Positions 25,773 through 33,813 of a stretch of DNA of 64,000 nucleotides are shown one piece after another. The stretch is from contig NZ_JBATVG010000013.1 of NCBI RefSeq assembly GCF_049671645.1, positions 124,001 through 188,000 on the forward strand, written 5' to 3'. The notes under the pieces were generated by a model. The model did no database searches and was not told where the DNA came from. It worked only from the letters and a program-made list of their open reading frames with translations. The DNA comes from Castellaniella sp049671645 (lineage in GTDB: Bacteria > Pseudomonadota > Gammaproteobacteria > Burkholderiales > Burkholderiaceae_B). Both the position numbers and the translations under genes were made by a program. Numbering within the stretch: position 1 is the stretch's first letter; each line of letters begins with the position of its first letter.

Positions 25773-27068
25773 TTACTTCACGTCGCGCACCGCGGCGCCC
25801 GTATACAGCTGGCGCGGGCGGCCGATCTTGTAGTTGGGATCGGACAGCATTTCATTCCACTGGGCGATCCAGCCCACCGTGCGGGCCAGCGCGAAGATGG
25901 CCGTGAACAGCGAGGTCGGGATGCCGATGGCGCGCTGCACGATGCCCGAATAGAAGTCGACGTTCGGGTAGAGCTTGCGTTCCACGAAGTACGGATCCTC
26001 CAGGGCGATGCGCTCGACTTCCATGGCCAGCTTGAACAGCGGATCGTCATGCAGGCCCAGGGCGTCCAGCACTTCGCGGCAGGTTTCCTGCATCATCGTG
26101 GCGCGCGGGTCGTAGTTCTTGTAGACGCGGTGACCAAAGCCCATCAGGCGCACGCCGGAATTCTTGTCTTTGACCTTTTCCATGAACTCGCCGACCTTGG
26201 CGATGCCGCCGTTGGCCTGGAGCGTTTCCAGCATGTTCAGGCAGGCTTCGTTGGCCCCGCCGTGCGCCGGGCCCCACAGGCAGGCCACGCCGGCCGCGAT
26301 GGCCGCGAACGGGTTGGTGCCCGAGGAACCGCACAAGCGCACCGTGGAGGTGGACGCATTCTGTTCGTGATCGGCGTGCAGGATGAAGATGCGGTCCAGC
26401 GCGCGTTCCACCACATCATTGACCTGGTAGTCGTCGCAAGGCGTGGCGAACATCATGCGCAGGAAGTTGCCGGTGTAGGACAGATCGTTCTTCGGGTAGA
26501 TGAAGGGCTGTCCCAGGGAATGCTTGTACGCCATGGCGACCAGGGTCGGCATTTTGGCGATCAGGCGGATGGCGGAGACTTCACGGTGACGCGGATTCGT
26601 GATGTCGGTCGAGTCGTGGTAGAAGGCCGAGAGCGCGCCCACCAGACCGGTCAACACCGCCATCGGGTGCGCGTCGCGGCGGAAGCCCTGCAGGAAGGTG
26701 TGCATCTGTTCGTGCACCAGGGTGTGGTGCGTGACCAGGCTGTCGAATTCCTGCTTCTGCTGACCGTTGGGCAGTTCGCCGTTCATGATCAGATAGCAGA
26801 TCGTCAGAAAATCACATTTCTGCGCCAGCTGGTCGATCGGGTAGCCGCGATACAGCAGCTGGCCCTTGTCGCCATCGATGTAGGTGATGGCCGATTCGCA
26901 CGAAGCGGTCGCCATGAAGCCCGGATCGTAGGTGAACATCCCGGTCTGGCCGTAGAGCTTGCGGATGTCGACGACGTCCGGGCCCACGGTCCCCTGATAC
27001 ACGGGAAATTCGACCGACGGGCTGCCATCGGAGAACGATAGCGTGGCTTTTTTATCGGATAGCTGCAT
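25773..27068 (-). CDS. gltA: Citrate synthase
   Basis: A 431-residue hexameric-type (type II) citrate synthase condensing oxaloacetate and acetyl-CoA. Hallmarks: GMFTYDPGFMATASCESAITYIDGD read across residues 43-67, LLYRGYPIDQLAQ, the catalytic His in LCGSSGTNPFAAIAAGVACLWGPAHGGANEACL, and the second His in GFGHRVYKNYDPRA. Together with the catalytic Asp near the end these form the active site. It is the last gene of the sdhCDAB-sdhE-gltA operon on this strand, 17 bp after sdhE. A second citrate-synthase homologue at 33814 serves propionate metabolism. Confidence 0.97.
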   Translation of the reverse strand: MQLSDKKATLSFSDGSPSVEFPVYQGTVGPDVVDIRKLYGQTGMFTYDPGFMATASCESAITYIDGDKGQLLYRGYPIDQLAQKCDFLTICYLIMNGELPNGQQKQEFDSLVTHHTLVHEQMHTFLQGFRRDAHPMAVLTGLVGALSAFYHDSTDITNPRHREVSAIRLIAKMPTLVAMAYKHSLGQPFIYPKNDLSYTGNFLRMMFATPCDDYQVNDVVERALDRIFILHADHEQNASTSTVRLCGSSGTNPFAAIAAGVACLWGPAHGGANEACLNMLETLQANGGIAKVGEFMEKVKDKNSGVRLMGFGHRVYKNYDPRATMMQETCREVLDALGLHDDPLFKLAMEVERIALEDPYFVERKLYPNVDFYSGIVQRAIGIPTSLFTAIFALARTVGWIAQWNEMLSDPNYKIGRPRQLYTGAAVRDVK

Positions 27069-27084
27069 GTGATTTTCCTTTAAG

Positions 27085-27348
27085 TTACAGCGCTTTCATG
27101 TGCTCGACGAGCCGCCGGATGTCGGGGGTGTCATATACCCCATCCAGATCCGACCGCCCCAGCAGGACGTCGAGCAATTCGTTGTCGCCCATTTCAAAAA
27201 GCTGTGTCAGCGCCCGAACGTCGGCCTCGCTCAACTGCGCTTCGCAGGCATCCAGGAAGCGTGTGATGATGAGATCGTTTTCGAGCAGACCGCGGCGCGC
27301 CCGCCAGCGCAGGCGTGCGCGGTCCAGATCAGAAAGATCGCCAGGCAT
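27085..27348 (-). CDS. sdhE: FAD assembly factor SdhE
   Basis: An 87-residue protein of the SdhE/Sdh5 family that helps attach FAD covalently to the succinate dehydrogenase flavoprotein SdhA. The characteristic RRGLLE motif is at residues 18-23, in RWRARRGLLENDLII, and the small helical bundle ends with the usual LVEHMK. I placed the start at the ATG at 27348. Much longer frames upstream would run into sdhB. Its position between sdhB and gltA matches its job. Confidence 0.92.
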   Translation of the reverse strand: MPGDLSDLDRARLRWRARRGLLENDLIITRFLDACEAQLSEADVRALTQLFEMGDNELLDVLLGRSDLDGVYDTPDIRRLVEHMKAL

Positions 27349-27356
27349 GCGGATTC

Positions 27357-28070
27357 CTATACCGTACGCCGGACGAGCATTTCCTTGATCTTGCCGATGG
27401 CAGCCGAAGGATTCAGGCCCTTCGGACAGACCTCGGTACAGTTCATGATCGTATGGCAGCGGAAGAGCCTGTACGGATCTTCCAGGTTGTCCAGACGTTC
27501 GCTCGTGGCGCGGTCGCGTGAATCGGCGATGAAGCGATAAGCCTGCAACAGGCCGGCCGGGCCGACGAATTTGTCCGGGTTCCACCAGAAAGACGGACAG
27601 GCCGTCGAGCAGCAGCCGCACAGAATGCATTCGTACAGGCCGTTGAGTTCCTCGCGTTCTTCCGGGGACTGCAGGCGTTCTTTCTCGGGCGGCGGTTCGT
27701 CGTTGATCAGATACGGCTTGATCGAGTGGTACTGATCGTAGAAGAACGTCATGTCCACGATCAGGTCGCGCACCACGGGCAGGCCGGGCAGCGGCTTGAG
27801 GACGATGGGTTCGGTCAGGTCCAGCATGTTGGTCGTGCAGGCCAGGCCGTTATGCCCGTTGATGTTCATGGCGTCGGACCCGCACACGCCCTCGCGGCAG
27901 GAGCGGCGCAGCGCCAGGCTGTCGTCGACGTCGTTCTTGATCCGCAGGATGGCGTCCAGCAGCATCTTGTCGGACGGCTGCAGTTCGACTTCCAGTTTCT
28001 GCATGTAAGGCCGCTCATCCTTGTCCGGATCGTAGCGGTAGATCTCAAATTTCACGATACGTTTAGTCAT
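27357..28070 (-). CDS. sdhB: Succinate dehydrogenase iron-sulfur subunit
   Basis: A 237-residue subunit of complex II that carries electrons from the flavin to quinone through three Fe-S clusters. The [2Fe-2S] ligands are in CREGVCGSDAM and the later GLAC. The [4Fe-4S] and [3Fe-4S] ligands are in CILCGCCSTACPSF, CHTIMNCTEVCPKG. It lies 13 bp after sdhA and 8 bp before sdhE. Confidence 0.97.
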   Translation of the reverse strand: MTKRIVKFEIYRYDPDKDERPYMQKLEVELQPSDKMLLDAILRIKNDVDDSLALRRSCREGVCGSDAMNINGHNGLACTTNMLDLTEPIVLKPLPGLPVVRDLIVDMTFFYDQYHSIKPYLINDEPPPEKERLQSPEEREELNGLYECILCGCCSTACPSFWWNPDKFVGPAGLLQAYRFIADSRDRATSERLDNLEDPYRLFRCHTIMNCTEVCPKGLNPSAAIGKIKEMLVRRTV

Positions 28071-28083
28071 GACGATATCCAGA

Positions 28084-29859
28084 TTAGAAGGTCCGCGCCT
28101 TGGGCGGGATGGTGTCCACGGTCAGCGGCTTCATGCGCACCGGCTTGTAGTCCAGACGGTTGTCCGGCGCGAACCACAAGGTGTGCTTGAGCCAATTGAC
28201 GTCGTCGCGGTCCGGGTATTCTTCGAGCGCGTGGGCGCCGCGCGATTCCAGCCGGTTGGCGGCGGACTTCGATGTGGCGCGGGCGACCTCGATCATGTTG
28301 GTGACTTCCAAAGCCTCCAGGCGCGCGGTGTTGAACACCTGGGACTTGTCGGAGTAATACATGTTCTCGACTTCCGGCACCAGATCGCTGATGACCTGTT
28401 CGCCTTCCTTCAGTTTGTCGAGCTTGCGGAACACGCCGTAATGGCTTTGCATGGCCTGCTGCATCTTGTGGACGACATCCTGGGGCTTTTCGCCCGACGT
28501 GCGGCTTTCCAGGCGATCCAGACGGTCGATGGAAGCCTCGATGTCAGTCTCGGGAAGCACCTGGTGGCTATGCTGCCGTTCAGGATGCTGGTCGACGATG
28601 AAATTGCCCGCCGACCGTCCGAACACCACCAGATCCAGCAGCGAATTCGTGCCCAGGCGATTGGCGCCGTGCACGGACGTGGCCGCGCATTCGCCGATGG
28701 CATACAGGCCGTTGACGACTTTTTCCTCGCCATTGACCAGGGTCATGACCTGACCATGGTAGTTGGCCGGAATGCCGCCCATCTGGTAATGGATGGTGGG
28801 CACGACCGGGATCGGGTCCTTGATCGGATCGATGTTGGCGAACTTGATAGCGATTTCACGGATGGACGGCAGGCGCTTCATGATGGTTTCAGCGCCCAGG
28901 TGGTCAAGCTTCAGCAACACATGGTTGCCGTCGCCGCAACCGCGGCCTTCCTTGATTTCCTGGTCCATGGAACGCGACACGAAATCGCGCGGCGCCAGGT
29001 CTTTCAACTGCGGCGCATAGCGTTCCATGAAACGTTCGCCGTCCTTGTTCAGCAGGAAACCGCCTTCGCCGCGCACACCTTCGGTGATCAGCACGCCGGC
29101 GCCAGCCACGCCCGTGGGGTGGAACTGCCAGAATTCCATGTCCTGCAGCGGGATGCCGGCGCGCGCCGCCATGCCCAGGCCGTCGCCGGTATTGATGAAG
29201 GCATTGGTGGTGGCGGCCCAGATGCGGCCCGCGCCGCCGGTGGCCAGCACGGTGTGCTTGGCTTCGAGGACGTAGACGTCACCGGTTTCCATTTCCATGG
29301 CGGTCACGCCCAGCACGTCGCCGTCGTTGTTGCGCAGCAGATCCAGCGCCATCCATTCGATGAAGAAATTGGTGCGGGCCGCGACGTTGCGCTGATACAG
29401 GGTATGCAGCATGGCGTGGCCGGTGCGGTCGGCCGCGGCACAGGCGCGCTGCACGGGCTTTTCACCGAAATGAGAGGTATGCCCGCCAAAGGGGCGCTGA
29501 TAGATGGTGCCGTCGGGGTTGCGGTCGAACGGCATGCCGAAGTGTTCGAGCTCGTAGACCGCATTGGGGGCTTCGCGCACCATGAATTCGATCGAATCCT
29601 GGTCTCCGAGCCAGTCGGAACCCTTCACCGTATCGTACATGTGCCATTGCCAGTGGTCTTCGCTCATGTTGCCCAGCGAGGCGCTGACGCCGCCTTGCGC
29701 CGCGACCGTATGCGAGCGCGTGGGGAAGACTTTGGACAGCACGGCCACCGTCAGGCCGGCATTGGACAGCTGCAGGGCGCAGCGCAGGCCGGCCCCGCCG
29801 GCGCCGACGACCACCACATCGAACTGGCGGCGCGGGAGAGTTTTCTTGACAGCAGCCAC
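28084..29859 (-). CDS. sdhA: Succinate dehydrogenase flavoprotein subunit
   Basis: A 591-residue flavoprotein that oxidises succinate to fumarate. The FAD motif VVVGAGGAGLRCAL lies near residues 15-28. RSHTVAAQGG contains the His that is covalently flavinylated. The active site lies around FGGHTSHFGEKPVQRACAAADRTGH, read across the middle third, and HGANRLGTNSLLDLVVFGR is the C-terminal FAD contact. It is followed by sdhB and by the flavinylation factor sdhE in one operon. Confidence 0.97.
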   Translation of the reverse strand: MAAVKKTLPRRQFDVVVVGAGGAGLRCALQLSNAGLTVAVLSKVFPTRSHTVAAQGGVSASLGNMSEDHWQWHMYDTVKGSDWLGDQDSIEFMVREAPNAVYELEHFGMPFDRNPDGTIYQRPFGGHTSHFGEKPVQRACAAADRTGHAMLHTLYQRNVAARTNFFIEWMALDLLRNNDGDVLGVTAMEMETGDVYVLEAKHTVLATGGAGRIWAATTNAFINTGDGLGMAARAGIPLQDMEFWQFHPTGVAGAGVLITEGVRGEGGFLLNKDGERFMERYAPQLKDLAPRDFVSRSMDQEIKEGRGCGDGNHVLLKLDHLGAETIMKRLPSIREIAIKFANIDPIKDPIPVVPTIHYQMGGIPANYHGQVMTLVNGEEKVVNGLYAIGECAATSVHGANRLGTNSLLDLVVFGRSAGNFIVDQHPERQHSHQVLPETDIEASIDRLDRLESRTSGEKPQDVVHKMQQAMQSHYGVFRKLDKLKEGEQVISDLVPEVENMYYSDKSQVFNTARLEALEVTNMIEVARATSKSAANRLESRGAHALEEYPDRDDVNWLKHTLWFAPDNRLDYKPVRMKPLTVDTIPPKARTF

Positions 29860-29860
29860 G

Positions 29861-30241
29861 TTAGAGACTCCAGAGAATTTTAGCGAAGAAGACCACCGCG
29901 GCGACCAGCCAGAGGATGGTCAGGACCTGCAGGAACAGCCGCAGGCCGGCAGAGTGCACGTAGTCCATCCAGATGTCGCGCACGCCGATCCAGGCGTGCC
30001 AGGCCAGAGACAGAAAAGCCAGGGTCGCCAGCAGTTGGCCGACGGGCAGCATGCCAATGGTAAAGGCGAAGAAAGCGCGCCAGGATTCGAAATCCAGGCT
30101 GGGCGTGAAAACGGCGTACAGCACCAGAACCAGGGTGTAGATCGCCATGATGACGGCGGTGGCGCGCTGGACGATGAAGTCGCGTGTGCCATAGTGCGCG
30201 CCCACGACCAGGCGCTTGCGGCCGATGCGTTCTTGTATCAT
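29861..30241 (-). CDS. sdhD: Succinate dehydrogenase membrane anchor subunit D
   Basis: A 126-residue membrane protein with three helices (about 25-47, 58-82 and 100-122). RDFIVQRATAVIMAIYTLVL and the haem-ligand region with AWHAWIGVRDIWMDYV are typical of SdhD. The ATG at 30241 shares one base with the sdhC stop codon, which points to translational coupling. Longer upstream frames overlap sdhC and are not real starts. Confidence 0.94.
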   Translation of the reverse strand: MIQERIGRKRLVVGAHYGTRDFIVQRATAVIMAIYTLVLVLYAVFTPSLDFESWRAFFAFTIGMLPVGQLLATLAFLSLAWHAWIGVRDIWMDYVHSAGLRLFLQVLTILWLVAAVVFFAKILWSL

Positions 30242-30654
30242 TACCAGGCTCCGAATAGTTTCAAACCGAACACGACGGTCAGCGCCAGCGCGACGCCCGT
30301 CACCAGGGCGCCCGAACGCTGCGACGACGCGCGGTCGTTGCCGATGTGCAGATCCAGCGTCAGGTAGCGGATGCCCGCGCAGAAATGATGGAAGTAGCCC
30401 CACATCAGCACCAGCAGCACGATCTTACAGGCGGGGCTGGCCACCCAGGCCTTCATGGCGGCAAAGGTTTCCAGCGACTGCACGCTGTGCGCGAACAGCG
30501 GCACCAGGATCACCGGCAGCGCCAGGAACAACAGCGCCCCGCTGACGCGGTGCAGGATGGATGCTTTGCCAGCGGGCGGCAATTTGTAGCTCATGAGGTC
30601 GGACAACCCCAGATTACGAAACTGCGGACGCGGCTTTGTGGCTGATTCAGACAT
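30241..30654 (-). CDS. sdhC: Succinate dehydrogenase cytochrome b556 subunit
   Basis: A 137-residue membrane anchor with three helices. The quinone-site segment KASILHRVSGALLFLALP includes the conserved Ser-x-x-His-Arg-x-(S/T)-G pattern. The haem-ligand region YFHHFCAGIRYLTLD is also seen. It is the first structural gene of the complex II operon, 67 bp after the upstream GntR-type regulator gene on the same strand. An unusual ATCGGC/GCCGAT inverted repeat lies in that gap. Confidence 0.95.
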   Translation of the reverse strand: MSESATKPRPQFRNLGLSDLMSYKLPPAGKASILHRVSGALLFLALPVILVPLFAHSVQSLETFAAMKAWVASPACKIVLLVLMWGYFHHFCAGIRYLTLDLHIGNDRASSQRSGALVTGVALALTVVFGLKLFGAW

Positions 30655-30696
30655 GATGGCCTCGTAGTTGAAAATTAGAAGGATGTTCTGGGTTCA

Positions 30697-30714
30697 ATCG
30701 GCATTTTCGCCGAT
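30697..30714. promoter_or_regulatory. Inverted repeat upstream of sdhC containing the CGGCATTTTCGC motif
   Basis: Perfect 6-bp arms ATCGGC and GCCGAT surround ATTTTC, 43-60 bp upstream of the sdhC ATG. The 12-mer CGGCATTTTCGC inside it recurs in the gntR-mdh intergenic region (31540-31551, and with one change at 31639-31650). This suggests a common regulator or element. Confidence 0.4.
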
Positions 30715-30721
30715 CTGCAGA

Positions 30722-31492
30722 TCAATTCAAACTGTTGCGATAATGGTACCGTTCGGTGACGTAGTGGCCCCGCCGCAATTCCATGGGCCGGTCGCCATAC
30801 GTGTAGGCGATGCGCTCGACCTGCAGCAAGGGGCTGCCCGGCGCGACCTGCAGGAAGTCGGCCTGCGCATCGGTGGCTGCCACGGCGCGGATCTTTTCCT
30901 CGGCCCGCACCATGCTGACGCCGAATTCGGTTTCAAACAAAGCATAGACCGGCCCGCGATAGCGCTGCAGGAACTCCAGGGTCAGGCCCTTGAACACACT
31001 GCCCGGCAGCCAGATGTCGTCCAGGATGGTGGGCGTGTCATCGAAAGACAGCACGCGGCGCATGTTGACCACGGCATCGCCCGCCCGCAGATCCAGGGCG
31101 GCCGCGATTTCGGCCGAGGCCTTGGTGCGCCGGCAGTCCAGGATCTGGCTGCTGGACGCCGCCGGCAGGCCGTCATCCGGGCTGAGCCGCAAAAAGCGGT
31201 AGCGGACCCGGGCTTCATTATGGGTGGCGACGAAGGTGCCCTTGCCCTGGCGGCGGATCAGCAGATTGTCGGCCGCCAATTCGTCGATGGCCTTGCGGAC
31301 CGTGCCCTGGCTGACCTGAAAACGGGCGGCCAATTCCAGTTCGCTGGGGATGGCTTCGCCGGGCTTCCATTCGCCCCGGTCCAGTCCTTGCAGGATCAGA
31401 CCCTTGATCTGCTGATACAACGGGCTGAACGCGGCACTGTGTGATGCGCGCCCTAGCGGCTGTTGGCGGTCGATCGAAGGGGTATCGGACAT
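30722..31492 (-). CDS. GntR-family regulator with UTRA domain (HutC type), TCA-cluster regulator
   Basis: A 256-residue repressor-type protein. The N-terminal winged helix spans about residues 25-90 (PLYQQIKGLILQGLDRGEWKPGEAIPSE, SQGTVRKAIDELAADNLL, RRQGKGTFV). The C-terminal UTRA domain binds a small ligand (RYRFLRLSPDDG, LSFDDTPTILDDIWLP, LQVERIAYTYGDRPMELRRGHYVTERYHY). I chose the ATG at 31492; an alternative ATG at 31522 adds ten residues, and neither has a strong ribosome site. It sits upstream of sdhCDAB and divergent from mdh, so a TCA or propionate intermediate is a reasonable but unproven ligand. Confidence 0.88.
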   Translation of the reverse strand: MSDTPSIDRQQPLGRASHSAAFSPLYQQIKGLILQGLDRGEWKPGEAIPSELELAARFQVSQGTVRKAIDELAADNLLIRRQGKGTFVATHNEARVRYRFLRLSPDDGLPAASSSQILDCRRTKASAEIAAALDLRAGDAVVNMRRVLSFDDTPTILDDIWLPGSVFKGLTLEFLQRYRGPVYALFETEFGVSMVRAEEKIRAVAATDAQADFLQVAPGSPLLQVERIAYTYGDRPMELRRGHYVTERYHYRNSLN

Positions 31493-31582
31493 GTCGGATG
31501 AAAGTGCTGCAGGGCGGCCCATGCTACAAAATGGAACTTCGGCATTTTCGCATTTCCGCGTGCAGATGTCTAATACTCTTCT

Positions 31583-31603
31583 GTCTTATATAAGATATAA
31601 GAC
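31583..31603. promoter_or_regulatory. 21-bp inverted repeat, probable operator upstream of mdh
   Basis: Arms GTCTTATAT and ATATAAGAC are perfect inverted copies around the spacer AAG. The site ends 2 bp before a -35-like TTGACG. Nearly the same repeat, in opposite orientation, stands at the same distance from the -35 box of acnB (37344-37363). The adjacent GntR/UTRA protein is the most likely binder. Confidence 0.7.
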
Positions 31604-31605
31604 TC

Positions 31606-31635
31606 TTGACGCTGAGGGATGAAATACACTACTCT
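31606..31635 (+). promoter_or_regulatory. Probable mdh promoter
   Basis: TTGACG at 31606-31611 and TACTCT at 31630-31635, 18 bp apart. The -10 box is weak. The call is strengthened because the operator-to-35 spacing is identical at acnB. Confidence 0.5.
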
Positions 31636-31688
31636 TTTCGGCGTTTTCGCATACCCCGGATACCCCCTCATCCTATCGGAGAATCACT

Positions 31689-32678
31689 ATGTCCAAACCC
31701 GCCATGCGCGTTGCGGTCACCGGCGCCGCCGGCCAGATCGGCTATGCCCTGCTGTTTCGCATCGCTTCCGGTGAAATGCTCGGCAAGGACCAGCCCGTCA
31801 TCCTGCAACTGCTGGAAATTCCGGACGAAAAAGCCCAGAAGGCCCTGCAGGGCGTGATGATGGAACTCGACGACTGCGCCTTCCCGCTGCTGGCCGGCAT
31901 GAGCGCCCACAGCGACCCGCGCACCGCCTTCAAGGACGCCGACGTCGCCCTGCTGGTGGGCGCGCGCCCCCGCAGCAAAGGCATGGAACGCAAGGACCTG
32001 CTGCAGGTCAATGCCCAGATCTTCACGGCCCAGGGCAAGGCGCTGAACGAAGTCGCCAGCCGCAACGTCAAGGTGCTGGTGGTCGGCAATCCGGCCAACA
32101 CCAACGCCTACATCGCCATGAAGTCCGCTCCGGACCTGCCGGCCAAGAACTTCACCGCCATGCTGCGCCTGGACCACAACCGCGCCCTGTCGCAACTGGC
32201 CACCAAGACCGGCAAGGCCGTGGCCGACATCGAGAAGCTGGTCGTGTGGGGCAACCACTCGCCCACCATGTATCCGGACACGCGCTTCGCCACCATCGGC
32301 GGCCAGCCCGTCCAGAAGCTGATCAACGACCAGGCCTGGATCGCCGACACCTTCATCCCGACCGTCGGCAAGCGCGGCGCCGCCATCATCGAAGCCCGCG
32401 GCCTGTCGTCCGCGGCCTCCGCCGCCAACGCCGCCATCGACCACATCCACGACTGGGTGCTGGGCACGAACGGCAAGTGGGTCACCATGGGCATTCCGTC
32501 CGACGGTTCCTACGGCATCCCCGAAGGCATCATCTACGGCGTGCCGGTCACCACCGCCAACGGCGAATACACGCGCATCAGCGGCCTGGAAATCGACGCC
32601 TTCTCGCGCGAGCGCATGGATCACACCCTGAACGAACTGCTGGAAGAACGCGACGGTATCGCCGACCTCCTGAAGTAA
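31689..32678 (+). CDS. mdh: Malate dehydrogenase
   Basis: A 329-residue NAD-dependent malate dehydrogenase of the cytosolic/type 2 group. The NAD-binding motif VAVTGAAGQIGYALLFRIA is at residues 8-26. VGARPRSKGMERKDLL holds substrate-binding arginines, followed by VVGNPANTNAYIAM. LRLDHNRALSQLA and WGNHSPTMYPD contain the catalytic Asp-His relay. It interconverts malate and oxaloacetate in the TCA cycle. It is the first gene of a plus-strand run with prpBCD and is divergent from the GntR regulator. Confidence 0.97.
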   Translation: MSKPAMRVAVTGAAGQIGYALLFRIASGEMLGKDQPVILQLLEIPDEKAQKALQGVMMELDDCAFPLLAGMSAHSDPRTAFKDADVALLVGARPRSKGMERKDLLQVNAQIFTAQGKALNEVASRNVKVLVVGNPANTNAYIAMKSAPDLPAKNFTAMLRLDHNRALSQLATKTGKAVADIEKLVVWGNHSPTMYPDTRFATIGGQPVQKLINDQAWIADTFIPTVGKRGAAIIEARGLSSAASAANAAIDHIHDWVLGTNGKWVTMGIPSDGSYGIPEGIIYGVPVTTANGEYTRISGLEIDAFSRERMDHTLNELLEERDGIADLLK

Positions 32679-32865
32679 GCATGTCCTGACGGAGGCATCC
32701 GCAGGCCGGCCCGCGGATGCGCCGTCGAATGTCCGGTCGATGACAGACAGGCGCGTCCTGCGGACACAGAATGCCGACAGCATCGACTGGAACCCCGCCC
32801 TCCCCCGGGCGATCTCTGCCGCGCATCGGGTCCACCCCGCGCAGCGGCACACCGGAGCGCTGTTC

Positions 32866-33765
32866 ATGACCCGTCCCGCCTCTCCCGGCGCCTTGTTGCG
32901 CCAGGCCCTCATCGAAGAATCCCCCCTGCAGATCATCGGCGCCATCAACGCCAACCATGCCCTGCTGGCCAAACGCGCCGGCTACCGCGCCATCTACCTG
33001 TCGGGCGGCGGCGTCGCTGCCGGCTCCCTGGGCCTGCCCGACCTGGGCATCAACACCCTGGACGACGTGCTGACCGATATCCGCCGCATCACCGACGTCT
33101 GCGATCTGCCGCTGCTGGTGGATATCGACACAGGCTTCGGGCCCTCGGCCTTCAACATCGCCCGCACCGTGAAATCGCTGATCAAGTTCGGCGCCGCCGG
33201 CTGCCACATCGAGGACCAGGTCGGCGCCAAGCGCTGCGGCCACCGTCCCGGCAAGGAAATCGTCAGCACCGAAGAAATGGCCGACCGCGTCAAGGCCGCC
33301 GCCGATGCCCGCACCGACAGCGATTTCTACCTGATCGCCCGCACCGACGCGATCGCCGTCAGCGGCGTGGATGCCGCCCTGGAGCGCGCCCACGCCTGCG
33401 TGGAAGCCGGCGCCGATGCGATCTTCGCGGAAGCCTCCTATGATCTGGAAACCTACGCCAGGTTCTCCAAGTCCCTGGGCGTGCCCGTGCTGGCGAACAT
33501 CACGGAATTCGGCAAGACGCCGCTGTTCACCGTGCAGGAACTGGCGGGCGCCGGCGTCGGCATCGTGCTGTACCCGCTGTCGGCCTTCCGCGCCATGAAC
33601 AAGGCGGCGGAAACCGTGTACGAAGCCATTCGCCGCGACGGACACCAGCACAACGTCATCGACCTGATGCAGACGCGCGAAGAACTGTACGACCGCATCG
33701 GCTACCACCGCTACGAAGAACAGCTCGACGCGCTGTTCCAGCAAGGCAAGGGCAAGGCGTCCTGA
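32866..33765 (+). CDS. prpB: 2-methylisocitrate lyase
   Basis: A 299-residue isocitrate-lyase-family enzyme that cleaves 2-methylisocitrate to pyruvate and succinate, the last step of the methylcitrate cycle for propionate. YLSGGGVAAGSLGLPDLGI, LLVDIDTGFG (Mg2+ site) and the catalytic-loop signature KRCGH near residue 122-126, in GAKRCGHRPGKEIV, are all present. The ATG at 32866 has GGAG about 9 nt upstream; an in-frame upstream ATG at 32740 is not supported. It is 187 bp after mdh and just before prpC. Confidence 0.95.
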   Translation: MTRPASPGALLRQALIEESPLQIIGAINANHALLAKRAGYRAIYLSGGGVAAGSLGLPDLGINTLDDVLTDIRRITDVCDLPLLVDIDTGFGPSAFNIARTVKSLIKFGAAGCHIEDQVGAKRCGHRPGKEIVSTEEMADRVKAAADARTDSDFYLIARTDAIAVSGVDAALERAHACVEAGADAIFAEASYDLETYARFSKSLGVPVLANITEFGKTPLFTVQELAGAGVGIVLYPLSAFRAMNKAAETVYEAIRRDGHQHNVIDLMQTREELYDRIGYHRYEEQLDALFQQGKGKAS

Positions 33766-33813
33766 GCCAGGCCCGCCCACCGAATTTCCATCCGTCACCC
33801 AAGGAGACCTCTG

